From an uncultured Oscillospiraceae bacterium (GTDB lineage: Bacteria > Bacillota > Clostridia > Oscillospirales > Oscillospiraceae), in contig CAJUPW010000002.1 in the NCBI GenBank assembly GCA_910588635.1, forward strand, positions 78,370-142,369: a DNA stretch of 64,000 bases, given 5' to 3'. Positions 48,384 to 59,437 of this stretch are shown here, in pieces. Position 1 is the first letter of the stretch, and every line of letters starts with the position of its first letter. Under the pieces are notes generated by a model, which was not told the origin of the DNA, did not search any database, and saw only the letters and a list, made by a program, of their open reading frames with translations. A program made the position numbers and the translations under genes.

Positions 48384-48827
48384 TTGAGCATGACCAATCA
48401 GGACTACGGCAAGCTGGTCAACGAGAAGTCGAGGCCCTCGCCCATGGGAAAGAATCTGGTGTGGGCCTTTCTGGTGGGGGGCGCCATCTGCGCCGCCGGC
48501 CAGGGGCTGACCAACCTCTATCAGAATTACGGCCTGGACAAGGAGCAGGCGGGAACGGCCACTTCCGTCACTCTGATCTTCGCCGCCGCATTGCTGACCG
48601 GACTGGGCATCTTTGACAAGCTGGCCAAGCGGGCGGGGGCGGGCACACTGGTCCCCATTACCGGCTTTGCCAACGCCATGGTGTCCCCGGCCCTGGAGTT
48701 CAAAAGCGAGGGGCTGGTCACCGGAACCGCCGCCAAGCTGTTCACCGTGGCGGGGCCGGTGCTGGTGTTCGGCATGAGCGCCAGCGTGATCTACGGCCTG
48801 ATCCTGTGCCTGCTGCAGAGCCTCTGA
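48384..48827 (+). CDS. spoVAC: Stage V sporulation protein AC
   Basis: Membrane channel component for dipicolinic acid movement across the spore inner membrane. 147 residues, about four helices; GAGTLVPITGFANAMVSPAL then EFKSEGLVTG is the family signature. TTG 48384 (MSMTNQDYGKLV) is preferred since AAGGAG is nine bases upstream; ATG 48390 is too far. spoVAD and spoVAE are not adjacent here, unlike most spore formers. Followed by a terminator. Confidence 0.93.
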   Translation: MSMTNQDYGKLVNEKSRPSPMGKNLVWAFLVGGAICAAGQGLTNLYQNYGLDKEQAGTATSVTLIFAAALLTGLGIFDKLAKRAGAGTLVPITGFANAMVSPALEFKSEGLVTGTAAKLFTVAGPVLVFGMSASVIYGLILCLLQSL

Positions 48828-48867
48828 CAACGGCCCGCGCCGGGCCCCCGGCGCGGGCCTCGTTGTC
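48826..48867. terminator. Terminator after spoVAC
   Basis: GGCCCGCGCCGGG / CCCGGCGCGGGCC nested in GACAAC / GTTGTC; very GC-rich, U-run absent. Confidence 0.65.
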
Positions 48868-48939
48868 CTGTAAGCCGTCAGGGCGCTGAAATCTAAAATA
48901 ATTACCAGAACGGGACGGCCTTTTTTGTAGCTTTGACAC

Positions 48940-48968
48940 TTGCGCCGTCAGAAAAATTTTGCTATAAT
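48940..48968 (+). promoter_or_regulatory. Promoter of the bactofilin gene
   Basis: TTGCGC, 17-base spacer, TATAAT (48963-48968). A consensus TTGACA lies seven bases further upstream but at 24-base spacing. Confidence 0.65.
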
Positions 48969-49025
48969 CGCTATACTTAAAACTTCCGGTGATGCACCGA
49001 CAAGGATAATGAAGGAGTGGTAAAC

Positions 49026-49511
49026 GTGGGTTTGTTTGGAACACAGCCGAAGCAGGAGCCGGTCAGCGCCCCCCTCTATGAGGAGGAGCCCTTTGATGAG
49101 CTGCCCACACTGCCCAAGGCGAAGAACAACACTGTCATTGCTCAGGGGATCACCTTTACCGGCACGATCCGCGGCGAGGGCAGCGTGCAGGTGGAGGGCC
49201 GCCTGGAGGGGGAAGTCGACCTGAAGGGCAGCGTAGTCGTGGCGTCCGGCGGAATGGTGCAGGGTCCCATCACCGCCGATGCGGTGCGGGTGGCCGGCGA
49301 CGTTCAGGGGAGCATTACCGCCCGGGAGCACCTGTGCCTGGAGCGTACGGGCGGCATCCACGGGGATGTGACCACCGCCTCCCTGATCGTGGAGAACGGC
49401 CGGCTGGACGGCAGCAGCACCATGCTGGCCCCGCCGGAGCGGCCCTACCAGCCTGATGTGGTCAGCCAGGACCTGCGGTTCGGTGACAGCTACCACTTGG
49501 ACGAGGAATAA
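49026..49511 (+). CDS. Bactofilin (polymer-forming cytoskeletal protein)
   Basis: 161 residues. Central right-handed beta-helix of short hydrophobic repeats (ITFTGTIRGEGSVQVEGRLE, then VDLKGSVVVASGGMVQGPI), flanked by unstructured N- and C-terminal tails, the bactofilin plan. Self-assembles into filaments near the membrane. GTG 49026 behind GAAGGAG at eight bases; GTG 49017 overlaps that site. Confidence 0.9.
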   Translation: MGLFGTQPKQEPVSAPLYEEEPFDELPTLPKAKNNTVIAQGITFTGTIRGEGSVQVEGRLEGEVDLKGSVVVASGGMVQGPITADAVRVAGDVQGSITAREHLCLERTGGIHGDVTTASLIVENGRLDGSSTMLAPPERPYQPDVVSQDLRFGDSYHLDEE

Positions 49512-49546
49512 AAACAGCCCGGAGCTTCAAGCTCCGGGCTGTTTTT
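49510..49546. terminator. Bidirectional terminator after the bactofilin gene
   Basis: AAAAACAGCCCGGAGCTT / AAGCTCCGGGCTGTTTTT, an almost perfect palindrome with A- and T-runs. Confidence 0.92.
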
Positions 49547-49556
49547 ATGTCTGGTT

Positions 49557-50738
49557 TCAGCTCTGGGCGAGGTTGTGCTTTTCGGCGTAGCCGGTGAGGA
49601 TGAGGGTGAGGGCGCCGTCGCCGGTGACATTGCAGGCGGTGCCGAAGCTGTCCTGGAGAGCGAAAATGGCCAGCATCAGGGCGGTGGCGTCGCCGGAGGT
49701 GGCGGGATCGGTGAAGAGAATGCCGGTAATCAGGCCCAGGGAGGCCATCACTGTGCCGCCGGGGACGCCGGGGGCTCCGATGGCGAAGATGCCCAGCAGC
49801 AGGATAAACAGGATCATGGAGCCAATGTTGGGCAGCTTGCCGAAGAGGACCTGGGAGACGATCATCACGAAGAAGGTCTCAGTGAGGGCGGAGCCGCACA
49901 GGTGGATATTGGCGAACAGAGGGATGCCGAACTCCACCATGTCGGGCCGCAGGCTCTTGCTCTTTCGGGCGCCGTCCAGGGCCACGGCCAGGGTGGCGGC
50001 AGAGGACATGGTGCCCACGGCGGTGAGGTAGGCCGGACCGTAGTGCCTGATGACCTCAATGGCGCTGCGGCCCGAGTAGGCCCCGGCCGCGCAGTAGAGG
50101 ATGGCCAGCCAGATGTAGTGGCCCGCCATGACGATGACGATGGCCAGCAGGAAAGCCGGGAACTGCTTGGTGATGGTGCCGTCGTAGCTCAGACTGCAGA
50201 AGGTGAGGGCAATAAAGAAGGGCAGCACGGGGATGACTACCTTTTTCACGATGCTGAGCACAATGTTCTGGAACTCATCCAGGATGGCAATGACTGTTCT
50301 GGCCTTGGTCCAAACGGCGGCCAGACCTACCAGAATGGAGAACACCAGGGCGCTCATGACCGGCATGATCTGGGGGATATCCAGTTGGAAGGCCACGCCG
50401 GGCAGGTCCCTCAAACCCTCCATGGTGGAGGCAATGGGCAGGTGGGGGACCAGGACGTAGCCCGCCGCCATGGACATGAGGGTGGCCAGCACGGTGCTCA
50501 CATAGGCGATCACGATGGCCACGCCCAGCATCCGGGTGGCGTTGGACCCCATCTTGGTGATGGAGGGGGCGATGAAGCCGATGACGATTAGGGGTACGCA
50601 AAACATGATGACCTGATTGAGCACGTACTTCAGGGTGACCACAATGGTCATGGCGCTCTCCGGCAGGAACAGGCCGGCGATGATGCCGACGACGATGCCC
50701 ACCAGCAGCTTCAGGGGCAGATTGTCAGATTTTTTCAT
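49557..50738 (-). CDS. Dicarboxylate/amino acid:cation symporter (DAACS family)
   Basis: Sodium- or proton-coupled uptake of Glu, Asp, Ser/Thr or dicarboxylates. 393 residues, eight helices plus hairpins. Family marks: SSAATLAVALDGARK hairpin region, the VPGGTVMASLGLITG segment, and FALQDSFGTACNVTGDGALT with the substrate Asp and Asn. ATG 50738 is chosen behind AAGGAGAT; the longer frame upstream lacks a start signal. Confidence 0.9.
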   Translation of the reverse strand: MKKSDNLPLKLLVGIVVGIIAGLFLPESAMTIVVTLKYVLNQVIMFCVPLIVIGFIAPSITKMGSNATRMLGVAIVIAYVSTVLATLMSMAAGYVLVPHLPIASTMEGLRDLPGVAFQLDIPQIMPVMSALVFSILVGLAAVWTKARTVIAILDEFQNIVLSIVKKVVIPVLPFFIALTFCSLSYDGTITKQFPAFLLAIVIVMAGHYIWLAILYCAAGAYSGRSAIEVIRHYGPAYLTAVGTMSSAATLAVALDGARKSKSLRPDMVEFGIPLFANIHLCGSALTETFFVMIVSQVLFGKLPNIGSMILFILLLGIFAIGAPGVPGGTVMASLGLITGILFTDPATSGDATALMLAIFALQDSFGTACNVTGDGALTLILTGYAEKHNLAQS

Positions 50739-50822
50739 AAATATCTCCTTTCCCTTATAGCGACGCACAAATCGCCTGTACCCTATCATAGCATATGATA
50801 TGCAAAAAGGCAAATTTTGTGT

Positions 50823-51386
50823 TCAGGTAAGCAGGGTGTGCTCCAGCAGGATCTTGATCCCCATGCCGATCAGGATCAGACCTCCGGCCAGCTCCGCCTT
50901 GCTTTTGAAGCGGGCGCCGAAAGCGGTCCCCATCTTCACCCCGGCGGCGGACAGGACGAAGGTGGTCGCGCCGATAAAGGCCACGGCGAGGAAAATATTG
51001 TCCACCTGGAGAAAGGCGAAGGTGACGCCCACGGCCAGGGCGTCGATAGAGGTGGCTACCGCCAGGGGGAGCATGGCCCGAGGGGAGAAGGAGCTGTCCA
51101 GCTCCTCCGCCTCGCCGCCCCGGGACTCCCGCACCATGTTGAAGCCGATGAGCCCCAGCAGGACAAAGGCGATCCAGTGGTCCACCGATACGATCAGCCC
51201 CTGGAAGCGTACCCCCAGCAGCCAGCCCAGGAGGGGCATCCCGGCCTGGAAGGCCCCGAACCACCCCCCGCAGGTGAGGCAGTGGTTCAGCCGGGGCCGC
51301 TGGACGGACAGGCCCTTGCAGATGGATACGGCGAAGGCGTCCATGGATAGACTTACCGCGATGATGAAGAGCTCGTACAGCCGCAT
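50823..51386 (-). CDS. mntP: Manganese efflux pump MntP
   Basis: 187 residues, six membrane helices, made of two related halves. Metal-binding signatures SLSMDAFAVSICKG in helix 1 and ATSIDALAVGVTFAF in helix 4. Exports Mn(II). No yybP-ykoY riboswitch is seen in the short upstream region. Confidence 0.92.
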   Translation of the reverse strand: MRLYELFIIAVSLSMDAFAVSICKGLSVQRPRLNHCLTCGGWFGAFQAGMPLLGWLLGVRFQGLIVSVDHWIAFVLLGLIGFNMVRESRGGEAEELDSSFSPRAMLPLAVATSIDALAVGVTFAFLQVDNIFLAVAFIGATTFVLSAAGVKMGTAFGARFKSKAELAGGLILIGMGIKILLEHTLLT

Positions 51387-51415
51387 AACAGGTCCTCCTT
51401 GTATCGGTGATTTCT

Positions 51416-51444
51416 GCTATACCATAAACCACCGGCACTGTCAA
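51416..51444 (-). promoter_or_regulatory. Promoter of mntP
   Basis: Minus strand TTGACA (51444-51439), 17-base spacer, TATAGC (51421-51416). Confidence 0.75.
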
Positions 51445-51470
51445 CTTATTTTTTAAGAAGGGATAATATG

Positions 51471-51499
51471 ACGGGCCCGGCCATTTTGGACGGGCCCGT
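51471..51499. terminator. Hairpin after the activase operon
   Basis: ACGGGCCCG / CGGGCCCGT, 9-bp arms, just past the 51505 stop on the minus strand; U-run poor. Confidence 0.6.
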
Positions 51500-51504
51500 G
51501 AGGG

Positions 51505-52822
<1,318 letters not shown>

Positions 52823-52842
<20 letters not shown>

Positions 52843-55780
52843 AATGTGAAAGCTCCTTTCTGGCCTCAATGGCGGCCATCAGAGAACGGATTCGGATTTT
52901 GACTGCGCCCAGGTTGCTGATATCGTCAATTTTAAGCTGGGTGTACAGCTTGCCGCCCTCCTCCAGAATGGAGCGCATCTCATCGCCGGTGATGGCGTCG
53001 ATGCCGCAGCCGAAGCTGACAAGCTGGATGACCTCCATGTCGGGCTGGGTACAGACATATCGGGCGGCGTTGTACATCCGGGCGTGGTAGGTCCACTGGT
53101 TGAGGACGCGGCGGGGGGCCTTGTCCTCCAGGCAGGCCACCGCGTCCTCGGTGACCAGGAAAAAGCCGTAGGAGGTAATCAGATCATTGATGCCGTGGTT
53201 GATCTCCGGGTCCATGTGGTAGGGCCGGCCGCACACCACCAGGATGGGCCGTCCCTCGGCCCGGGCCTGTTCGATGTAGGCGCGGCCGGTGCTGCGCAGG
53301 TCGTTCTTATAGGCGTCGTAGGCGGCGTAAGCGGCCCGGACGGCGGCGGCGGCCTCCCGCTTGGGGACCTGAAACTCGTTGAAGAACCACTCCCCGGCCT
53401 TGCGCTCCATGTCGCGGGGGCGGTGCAGGCCGAAGTAGGGGTAGAGATAGCGGACCTGTTTCAGCTCGGGGACGTTGGCGGCCAGCAGCTCGGGGTAGTA
53501 GGCCACCACGGGGCAGTTGTAGTTGTTGTCCCCCGCGCCCTCGTCGAAGTTGTAGGGCATACAGGGGTAGAAGACGGCGTCCACCCCCGCCTCCACCAGG
53601 GCCTCCGCGTGGCCGTGGAGGAGCTTGGCGGGGTAGCACACGGTGTCCGACGGGATGGTGCGCTGGCCTTTTAAGTAAATCTTCCGGGAGGATTCGGGGG
53701 AGAGGACCACCTCAAAGTTGAGTCTGGTGAATAGCTCAAACCAGAATGGCAGGTTCTCATACATGTTCAGTCCGAAGGGAATGCCGATCTTCCCCCGGGA
53801 GCCGTCCCCCTCCCCCTTGCCGCAGAGAGAGCGGAGCTTGGCGTACTTGTACCGTATCAGGTCGGGCAGGCGGCTGGGTTCCTCCCCCAGGGGGCGGGAG
53901 CAGCGGTTGCCGGAGACGAACCGCCGTCCTCCGTCGAAGGAGTTCACCGTCAGGGAGCAGTGGTTGGTACACAGCCCGCAGGTGGCGGGCTTGGCGGTGT
54001 GGGTGAATTTTTCCAGGGCCTGGGCGTCCAGCAGGGCGGACCGCTCCAGCCCCAGGTCCCGGGCGGCCAGGGCGGCCCCGAAGGCCCCCATGATGCCGGC
54101 GATCACCGGGCGGGTGACGTTCCGCCCCAGCTCCTGCTCGAAGGCCCGGAGCACCGCGTCGTTGAGGAAGGTGCCCCCCTGGACCACGATGTGCTCTCCC
54201 AGATCGTCGGCGGAGGCGGCACGGATGACCTTGTAGATGGCGTTTTTCACAATGGAGGTGGACAGCCCGGCGGAGATGTCCTCCACGCTGGCCCCGTCCT
54301 TTTGGGCCTGCTTCACACTGGAGTTCATGAACACGGTGCACCGGGAACCCAGATTCACCGGCTTCTGGGTAAACAGGCCCAGGCGCGCGAAGTCGGCGAT
54401 GCTATAGCCCAGGGCCTTGGCGAAGGTCTCGATAAAGGAGCCGCAGCCGGAGGAGCAGGCCTCGTTGAGCATGATGGAGTCCACGGCCCCGTTGCGGATC
54501 TTGAAGCACTTCATGTCCTGCCCGCCGATGTCGATGATGAAGTCCACCGATGGCTCAAAGTGGGCGGCGGCCTTGTAGTGGGCCATGGTCTCCACCAGCC
54601 CTAAGTCACAGGAAAAGGCGTTTTTGATGAGGTCCTCGCCGTAGCCGGTGACGGCGGCGCCTTTTATGACGATCCTCTCCCCGCACAGCCGGTAGATTTC
54701 CCTTAACTGCTCCAGCACGATGGCCACCGGGTTGCCCTGGTTGGAGTGGTAGTAGGTGTACAGCAGACCGCCGTCCGGGGCGATCAGGGCCAGCTTGGTG
54801 GTGGTGGAGCCGGCGTCGATGCCAAGATAGGCGGGGCCGGTGTATGTATGGATATCCGCCTCGGGGGGACGGCTGGCGTTGTGCCGGGCGGCGAAGACGT
54901 CGTACTCCGCCTGACTGGCGAACAGCGGCGGCATGGTGTCTACCAGGGTGGTGGTCTGGGCGCTGTCCGCCAGCTTTTTCATCACCGTCTCGAAGGGGAC
55001 AGGCGCGTAGTCGGTGGCGCACAGGGCGGCCCCCATGGCGGCGAAGCAGTCGCCGTCCTGGGGGAAAACGGCGTGTTCCCCGTCCAGCTTGAGGGTCTCC
55101 ACAAACCGCTCCCGCAGGCCCATGAGGAAGTGCAGCGGCCCGCCCAGGAAGACGATCCTGCCCTTCAGCTCCCGGCCCTGGGTGAGGCCGGCCACGGTCT
55201 GGTCCACCACCGCCTGGAAGATGGAGGCGGCCACGTCCTCCTTCCGCCCCCCCTGGTTGAGGATGGGCTGGATGTCGCTCTTTGCGAACACCCCGCAGCG
55301 GGAGGCGATTGGGTAAATTTTCTCATGCTTTAAACTCAGCTCGTCCAGCTCACTGACGGACACGTTCATCAGCGTGGCCATCTGGTCGATGAAGGCCCCG
55401 GTGCCACCGGCGCAGGAGCCGTTCATCCGCTCCTCCAGCGCCCCGCCGAAGAAGATGATCTTGGCGTCCTCGCCCCCCAGCTCGATCACCGCGTCGGTGT
55501 CCGGGATGTAGGTGTTGACGGCGGCGGCGGTGGCGTAGACCTCCTGCACAAAGTCGATGCCGGCGGCGTCGGCTACGCCCAGACCGGCGGAGCCGGTGAC
55601 AGTTACCTTGATGTCCTGGCCGGAGAGCATGTCCCGAATGGAGTTCAGCGTCTCCAGGGCCCGCTCCCGGGTCTTGGAGAAGTGCCGCTCGTAGGAGCGG
55701 AACAGCAGCTTATCCTGTTCACTGAGGACCACCACCTTCACCGTGGTGGAGCCGATGTCAATGCCAACCCGCAGACTCAT
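52823..55780 (-). CDS. Acyl-CoA dehydratase activase, BadF/BcrA ASKHA ATPase fused to DUF2229
   Basis: 985 residues. First ASKHA ATPase (1-290): VGIDIGSTTVKVVVLSEQ, AVIELGGEDAKIIFF, NGSCAGGTGAFIDQMA. Second ASKHA copy (315-575): LGIDAGSTTTKLALIAPDGG, IIDIGGQDMKCFKI, NEACSSGCGSFIETF. Then CGLCTNHCSLTV cysteines near 600 and the DUF2229 region (about 640-860) with TIPSDTVCYPAKLLHGHAEA. ASKHA domains use ATP to push electrons into a [4Fe-4S] dehydratase. Promoter and start (ATG 55780) are clear. Confidence 0.9.
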
Positions 55781-55818
55781 AGGGAATACCTCGCCTTATC
55801 CTTGTTTCTCAATGATAT

Positions 55819-55847
55819 ATGATACTGATTTTTTGTCGGAAAAACAA
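55819..55847 (-). promoter_or_regulatory. Promoter of the activase operon
   Basis: Minus strand TTGTTT (55847-55842), 17-base spacer, TATCAT (55824-55819). Confidence 0.65.
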
Positions 55848-55969
55848 CGAATTTAACGGAGTTTTAACGGGTCAAAAGGGAAGAAAAGCGGGAAATTAAC
55901 GGCGGGTTCAGTGGGCAAAAGGCACAAAGCGGGGGTGAAAATTTGGCAGATGTGACAGAAATATGAAAT

Positions 55970-55995
55970 CCCCCGGCGGCAAAAGCCGCCGGGGG
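55970..55995. terminator. Terminator after the BlaR1-like gene
   Basis: CCCCCGGCGGC AAAA GCCGCCGGGGG, perfect 11-bp arms; on the minus strand ATTTCATATTT follows. Confidence 0.75.
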
Positions 55996-56009
55996 GTGGG
56001 TGGTGCGGG

Positions 56010-58193
56010 TCAGTCAAAGAGATTGCGGATGGTGCGGTACAGCTCCGGGCTGCGGACATACTGCCGGCTGGTCATGTTCCGGTCATAGCCGAAGTTCTGA
56101 TGGTACAGACAGACCGCGTCGGCCTCCTGCCCGACGGACAGGACCAGACGGCGGGATGCCGTTTCGTCGATTTTCTCCGCACCCTCATCCAGAGGATAGT
56201 AGGGGACGTCCCCCTCCTTCACCTGGATGGTGAGGACGAGCTGGCCGTATTTCTCCCGGTCGAACTCGTCGGAGAACTCATAATAGGCCGCCTGGGAGAG
56301 CTGGCCGGCCAGCGCCTGGGCGTCCGCCTCCACCGCCTGGCCCGGGAAATAGTCCCCCGCGGTGATTGTGTCGATGTCCTCCGGCCGCAGGCAAGCGGCG
56401 AAGGCCATGGGGGCCAGCACCTCATAGGCGGGCCGCTCCTCCGGGTTCTGGGCGGCGTTGAACACCACTATGGGCTGATCGTCCAGGAGGATAAGCTCCT
56501 CCCCCGACCGCTTCAGGCTGAGCACCCAGACGGTGTCGTGCTCCTTGTCGCCCTGATACCACAGCCAGAGGTTGTCCCCGCTGGTACAGCCATAGTGAAA
56601 CTCCAGACCGCCGGCGCCGCCGGGCCGCCCCAGAAGAGGGGTGTCCCCCTCCCGGAGCAGCTCCCGGGTGTATTCCTCCCGCTCCGACTGGAGCATGGGC
56701 ATGGGGTCCATCAAAAGCCGCGCCTGTCCGCTTGCCAGACGAATCAGTGTGGAGATCACGTTGTCGCCCTGCCTGGAGATGAAGGTCCCGCTGACGCCCT
56801 GGAGCTGGGCGGTCTCCCCCTCCTCCTCCTTGAGGTCCATGGCCAGCCTCCAGATGCTCCCCGGAAACAGATAGGTGCAGTCGTTCTGCCACAGGAGGGA
56901 GTATTCCATCTCTCCGCCCTCAAAGGTCAGGATGATCCGGGATTCGTGGATCAGTGCCTTTGAGCTCAGATCGGGCTGGGGGTCGCCGTCCTCCAGATAC
57001 CGGAAGCCGGACAGCGCCTCTTTCGCCTCGGCCAGCAGGTCCTCTCTGGCAATGGGATTGGGATAGATCGTGCTGGAGTAGGGGGGCGGACAGTATCGGA
57101 TGGCCGTGGTCCGGTCCAGATAGTCCGGAAGCATTGTGTTCTCCTGTTCCGCCGCCCGCCCGGCGAAGGTGAACACCGACGCCAGGGCGACCACAGCGAC
57201 GACGGCGAACAGAGCGGCCTTTACCGTCTCGGGCTTCTTCACCAAAGCGGCCACCCGCCGTTTGACGGACTTTCCTCCGCCGGTCATGGCGGTTGAGCAG
57301 GACAGCAGGTCGGTGGGGCGCAGCGGCCGGGCGGCCACCATGTCCACCAGGGTGCGGCCGTAGGGGATGCGCTCCGCCTCTCCCAGCCGGGCCACCGCCC
57401 CCTCGTCGCAGGCCAGCTCGCCGTCCTGCTTGGAGAGGACCACCGCCAGCCACGCCAGAGGATTGTACCAGTGGAGGGCTAGGACCAGGCACCGCAAGGC
57501 GGACCAGATGTGGTCCCGGTGCCTGTAATGGGTCAGCTCGTGGGCCAGCACGTGGCGTAGGGCGTCCGGGCCCTCCGCCGCCTGGGGGGTGACGTAGACG
57601 GCGGGCTTGAGCACCCCGAACAGACAGGGGGAGGGCAGGCCCTCCGCTGTATAGACAGGGATGGGGGCGTCCGGGACCTCCAGCTTCTTCCGGTGCTTTC
57701 TCAGACCTCCATAGAAGTGCAGATTGGAGGCTGTCAGGACCGCCGTCATAAGAGCCGCCCCTGTACCCCAGACGGCGCTCGCCGCCTGAGCCGGGGACCA
57801 CAGGTCCAGATACCGGGTGATGGTCTCGCCGTCCGGGGATTTCCGCCAGTAGCCCATGCTGGTGTCGTTGGGTATGATTTCCCCCGGCTCCAACTGGTGG
57901 AAGTCCGCGCGGCTGAATCCAAAGACCGCATAGTTTCCCTGGGGAAATACGGGGATGGTACGCTCCTCCCACTGCCCTACCTCCGGGGCCAGGTTAGAGG
58001 CCAGAAGGGGCAGAGAATCGGAGACCGGGGCGGGCAGTTCCACCTGGAGGGGGACCAGCAGCCGCAGCAGAACCACCCCCCACAGGGCGTACCGCAGCCG
58101 GGCAGACAGCCGGTCCTTGAGCAAAAACCGCGCCGCCAGCACGATCAGAATGAGCACGCTGGAGGTAACCGCCCATGGAATCAGCAGCGTCAT
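56010..58193 (-). CDS. M56 family metallopeptidase, BlaR1/MecR1-like sensor
   Basis: 727 residues. Membrane zinc protease: three or four helices around residues 5-160, cytosolic-loop motif VLAHELTHYRHRDHIW with the zinc ligands, downstream ELACDEGAV third ligand, another helix near 330-350, then a 370-residue extracytoplasmic domain. That sensor domain is not the penicillin-binding transpeptidase domain of true BlaR1, so beta-lactam is not a safe ligand guess. Overlaps the BlaI-like gene by four bases; it should cleave that repressor on signal. Confidence 0.9.
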   Translation of the reverse strand: MTLLIPWAVTSSVLILIVLAARFLLKDRLSARLRYALWGVVLLRLLVPLQVELPAPVSDSLPLLASNLAPEVGQWEERTIPVFPQGNYAVFGFSRADFHQLEPGEIIPNDTSMGYWRKSPDGETITRYLDLWSPAQAASAVWGTGAALMTAVLTASNLHFYGGLRKHRKKLEVPDAPIPVYTAEGLPSPCLFGVLKPAVYVTPQAAEGPDALRHVLAHELTHYRHRDHIWSALRCLVLALHWYNPLAWLAVVLSKQDGELACDEGAVARLGEAERIPYGRTLVDMVAARPLRPTDLLSCSTAMTGGGKSVKRRVAALVKKPETVKAALFAVVAVVALASVFTFAGRAAEQENTMLPDYLDRTTAIRYCPPPYSSTIYPNPIAREDLLAEAKEALSGFRYLEDGDPQPDLSSKALIHESRIILTFEGGEMEYSLLWQNDCTYLFPGSIWRLAMDLKEEEGETAQLQGVSGTFISRQGDNVISTLIRLASGQARLLMDPMPMLQSEREEYTRELLREGDTPLLGRPGGAGGLEFHYGCTSGDNLWLWYQGDKEHDTVWVLSLKRSGEELILLDDQPIVVFNAAQNPEERPAYEVLAPMAFAACLRPEDIDTITAGDYFPGQAVEADAQALAGQLSQAAYYEFSDEFDREKYGQLVLTIQVKEGDVPYYPLDEGAEKIDETASRRLVLSVGQEADAVCLYHQNFGYDRNMTSRQYVRSPELYRTIRNLFD

Positions 58194-58570
58194 CTTTCTC
58201 CCTCCTCCGCCTTGCGCAGAATTTCATACAGCTCGTCAATCTCCGCCTTGGACAGGGCCTTGTCCTGGGCCAGAGCGGATACCATCAGCCCCACGCTGCC
58301 CTGATAGACCTTGTCCAGGAAGGAGCGGGTCTCCCGGCGGACGGCCCGGTCCCGCCGGACCGCCGGGGCGTAGTGTTTCCCCCGCCCCTCCACTGTGCAG
58401 TGGACCAGGCCCTTGTCCTCCATCCGCCGCAGGGTGGTGATGGTGGTGCTCTTGGCCCAGCCCAGCCGGTCCCCCAGAGCGGCCACCAGCTCCATCACCG
58501 TCATGGGGGAGTGCGTCCACAGGCAGTCCAGCACATACCACTCACTGTTGGTCAGGTTGATGTCATCCAT
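58190..58570 (-). CDS. BlaI/MecI/CopY family transcriptional repressor
   Basis: 126 residues: winged helix NLTNSEWYVLDCLWTHSPMT with recognition segment WAKSTTITTLRRMEDKGLV, then a C-terminal dimerisation helix region. ATG 58570 is used; the frame runs upstream into the promoter. Represses its own operon from the inverted repeat at 58595-58627, with release by proteolysis by the M56 protein. Confidence 0.92.
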   Translation of the reverse strand: MDDINLTNSEWYVLDCLWTHSPMTVMELVAALGDRLGWAKSTTITTLRRMEDKGLVHCTVEGRGKHYAPAVRRDRAVRRETRSFLDKVYQGSVGLMVSALAQDKALSKAEIDELYEILRKAEEGER

Positions 58571-58594
58571 AGGGAAAGCCTCCGTTGGTTTACT

Positions 58595-58633
58595 TTGTAG
58601 ACCTATCATACCACGGTTGGTCTACAATGTCAA
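58595..58633 (-). promoter_or_regulatory. Promoter and operator of the BlaI/BlaR1-like operon
   Basis: Minus strand TTGACA (58633-58628), 17-base spacer, TATGAT (58610-58605). Perfect inverted repeat TTGTAGACC (58595-58603) and GGTCTACAA (58619-58627): one arm fills the spacer next to the -35, the other follows the -10, so a bound dimer would cover the promoter. Confidence 0.85.
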
Positions 58634-58726
58634 CCAGAAAATTTTCCTGGTTGAGGCGTGGACTTTTGGGCCAAACTATGGTAGACTGGCACCAGCTATC
58701 GAACCCTAAACAAGGAGGAGTTTTTT

Positions 58727-59347
58727 ATGGACAACAAGGTTATGTATTCCCTGAGCTACGGCCTGTTCGTGCTGTCCGCCCGCCGGGGGGACAAGGACAA
58801 CGGCTGCATCACCAACACCTGCATCCAGGTGACCACCGACCCCAACCGCGTCGTCATCGCCGTCAATAAGGGCAACTACACCCACGACATGGTGAAGGAG
58901 ACCGGGCGGTTTACCGTCTCCATCCTGTCGGAGGAGGCCAAGTTCGACCTGTTCCAGCGCTTCGGCTTCCAGTCGGGCCGGGATGTGGACAAGTTCGCCG
59001 GCTTTGAGGGGCACACGGCCAGGGATGCCGATGGTATCCGCTATGTCACCCAAGGGACCAACGCCTGGCTGAGCTGCAAGGTGGTCTCCGCCACCGACCT
59101 GGGCACCCACACCCTGTTCCTGGCCGACGTGCTGGACGGCGGGGTGCTGTCCAAGGCGGCCAGCGCCACGTATGCCTACTATCAGGCCAATATCAAGCCC
59201 AAGCCGGGCGCGGCGGCGGCTCCCAGCGAGAAGAAGCGCTGGGTGTGCAAGGTATGCGGCTACGTCTACGAGGGCGACGAGCTGCCCGCCGACTTTATCT
59301 GTCCCTGGTGCAAGCACCCGGCCTCCGACTTTGAGCCGCTGGCATAA
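58727..59347 (+). CDS. Flavin reductase-rubredoxin fusion (high molecular weight rubredoxin type)
   Basis: 206 residues. Residues 1-150 are an FMN-binding flavin reductase domain (YSLSYGLFVLSARRGDKDNG, CITNTCIQVTTDPNRVVIAV); Ala/Pro linker; residues 165-206 a rubredoxin with WVCKVCGYVYEGDELPADF and CPWCKHPASDF binding one iron. Such proteins pass electrons from NAD(P)H to flavodiiron oxygen or NO reductases in anaerobes. GGAGGAG precedes ATG 58727. No flavodiiron gene in view. Confidence 0.93.
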   Translation: MDNKVMYSLSYGLFVLSARRGDKDNGCITNTCIQVTTDPNRVVIAVNKGNYTHDMVKETGRFTVSILSEEAKFDLFQRFGFQSGRDVDKFAGFEGHTARDADGIRYVTQGTNAWLSCKVVSATDLGTHTLFLADVLDGGVLSKAASATYAYYQANIKPKPGAAAAPSEKKRWVCKVCGYVYEGDELPADFICPWCKHPASDFEPLA

Positions 59348-59361
59348 AAATGTTCAAAAAT

Positions 59362-59396
59362 CCGCGCCGGAAGCGAAACCTCCGGCGCGGGTTTTG
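59362..59396 (+). terminator. Terminator after the flavin reductase-rubredoxin gene
   Basis: CCGCGCCGGA / TCCGGCGCGG then GTTTTG. Confidence 0.85.
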
Positions 59397-59437
59397 CGTC
59401 TGTTATGGATGATAGAGAGAAAAAGGAGGCCCCATCT

